Origin: Verrucomicrobiota bacterium
Lineage (GTDB): Bacteria > Verrucomicrobiota > Verrucomicrobiia > Verrucomicrobiales > Akkermansiaceae
Length of the DNA stretch: 6,837 bases
NCBI GenBank assembly: GCA_026397695.1
Contig: JAPLUJ010000343.1
Location: 1 to 6,837 of the forward strand
Direction of reading: 5' to 3'
Shown piece after piece: positions 6,354 through 6,837 of this stretch; positions within the stretch are counted from its first letter, which is position 1; each line of letters starts with the position of its first letter. The translations under genes were made by a program, and so were the position numbers. A model generated the notes under the pieces. That model searched no databases. It worked only from the letters and a program-made list of their open reading frames with translations, and was not told the origin of the DNA.

Positions 6354-6773
6354 CAGGATATGTTCGAGTTCGAGGCCGTAGATGCGCGAGGCGTCGGCGT
6401 GCTTGACGTAGAAATAATCCGAGTTGTCGTTGAACAGGTTGGTGATGCGGATGCGGAAGGGACGGGAGTTGCCGAATTCGCCGAAGTCAATGCGGTCAAC
6501 GAGCAGGTGCTTGTGTTGTTGGGCGTCGCGGCCGACTTTGAGTTCGGAGTAGATGGCGGTGAGGCGGTGCCGGAGTTCGGCTAATACGTCCGGCGGATAC
6601 ATCACGGTGTGCCAGAGCGTCTCGCGTCCGCGGGGGTCATCGTAGGGGATCGCTCCGGAGAACCGGCCGAGTTCGCTGTAGATCTGCGGAATGTCGCGCT
6701 GGCGGTCGTAGTGATAGAGATACTGCCGCAGGATCTGCGAAACAGGGTAGCGGGTTTTTTTCCGGGTGATCAC
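6351..6773 (-). CDS. N-terminal part of a kinase-like conserved protein (ends at an in-frame TAG)
   Basis: This 140-codon frame starts at GTG 6771-6773 and ends at TAG 6351-6353. It carries a basic start (ITRKKTRYP), a helical stretch with LYHYDRQRDIPQIYSELGRF and PYDDPRGRETLW, then beta-rich sequence FRIRITNLF, then YFYVKHADASRIYGLELEHIL. The last segment resembles a kinase N-lobe: VK (K124) as the ATP-anchoring lysine and Glu residues 135 and 137 in the following helix. The catalytic and metal-binding motifs lie beyond the stop, so this piece alone would be half a domain. The start is uncertain: no Shine-Dalgarno precedes the GTG, and another TAG lies in frame at 6783-6785. An ATG at 6802-6804 would join this frame only if the seven-A run at 6755-6761 were one base shorter. 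The function of the gene is unknown; its position suggests co-transcription with the envelope genes downstream. Confidence 0.7.
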   Translation of the reverse strand: MITRKKTRYPVSQILRQYLYHYDRQRDIPQIYSELGRFSGAIPYDDPRGRETLWHTVMYPPDVLAELRHRLTAIYSELKVGRDAQQHKHLLVDRIDFGEFGNSRPFRIRITNLFNDNSDYFYVKHADASRIYGLELEHIL

Positions 6774-6837
6774 GGGTGGACGCTATGCGATGACGGCGCG
6801 GCATGCCAGCCCCGGCTTTGTGGAAAATGCTGAAATA

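Noticed and set aside
6755..6804. Alternative ATG start at 6802-6804 via a frameshift in the seven-A run
   Set aside because: It needs one base fewer in the homopolymer and has only a weak ribosome binding site, so I kept GTG 6771-6773 as a provisional start and noted the uncertainty.

Overview
The window looks like a piece of a GC-rich bacterial genome or metagenome contig, most likely from the PVC superphylum (Verrucomicrobiota, Kiritimatiellota, Lentisphaerota or Planctomycetota). I infer this from the protein families, with no database search: a large secreted dihaem protein related to the hydrazine synthase alpha subunit, a second copy of the same superfamily, an Agl23-type (TIGR03663-like) membrane glycosyltransferase, and a secreted discoidin-like protein of a type I associate with Verrucomicrobiota. 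There are no tRNA or rRNA genes, CRISPR arrays, transposases or phage genes.

Layout. Positions 1-2448 (minus strand) hold one uninterrupted 816-codon frame that runs off the left edge: an exported beta-propeller protein with two CxxCH haem sites, near its C-terminus at the edge. Facing away from it on the plus strand, 2577-3328 is the C-terminal part of a paralogous dihaem protein. It has lost its N-terminal portion, is broken at its 3' end and carries an in-frame TAG at 3048-3050. The intact paralogue has Gln at the aligned position. From 6773 down to 3369 (minus strand) lies a compact three-gene cluster: a divergent kinase-like protein interrupted by TAG at 6351-6353, a secreted discoidin-like protein (5674-4952), and the Agl23-like polytopic glycosyltransferase (4955-3369). 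The last two overlap by ATGA.

How the genes may work together. The two overlapping genes are probably translated together and act at the cell envelope, one in glycan transfer or assembly and one as an exported ligand-binding domain. The kinase-like gene sits 52 bp upstream in the same direction and could be co-transcribed, but its substrate is unknown. The haem proteins form a separate locus. Nothing in the window points to anammox, since no other hydrazine synthase subunits are present.

Most notable: two unrelated coding sequences keep recognisable coding across an in-frame amber codon, while all three complete CDS ends in the window use TGA. Ordinary gene decay is the simplest explanation, but amber recoding or readthrough is testable. 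A second point is the kinase-like motif set (VK, Glu-rich helix, GD-x4-N, DFD) in an otherwise unrecognised protein.
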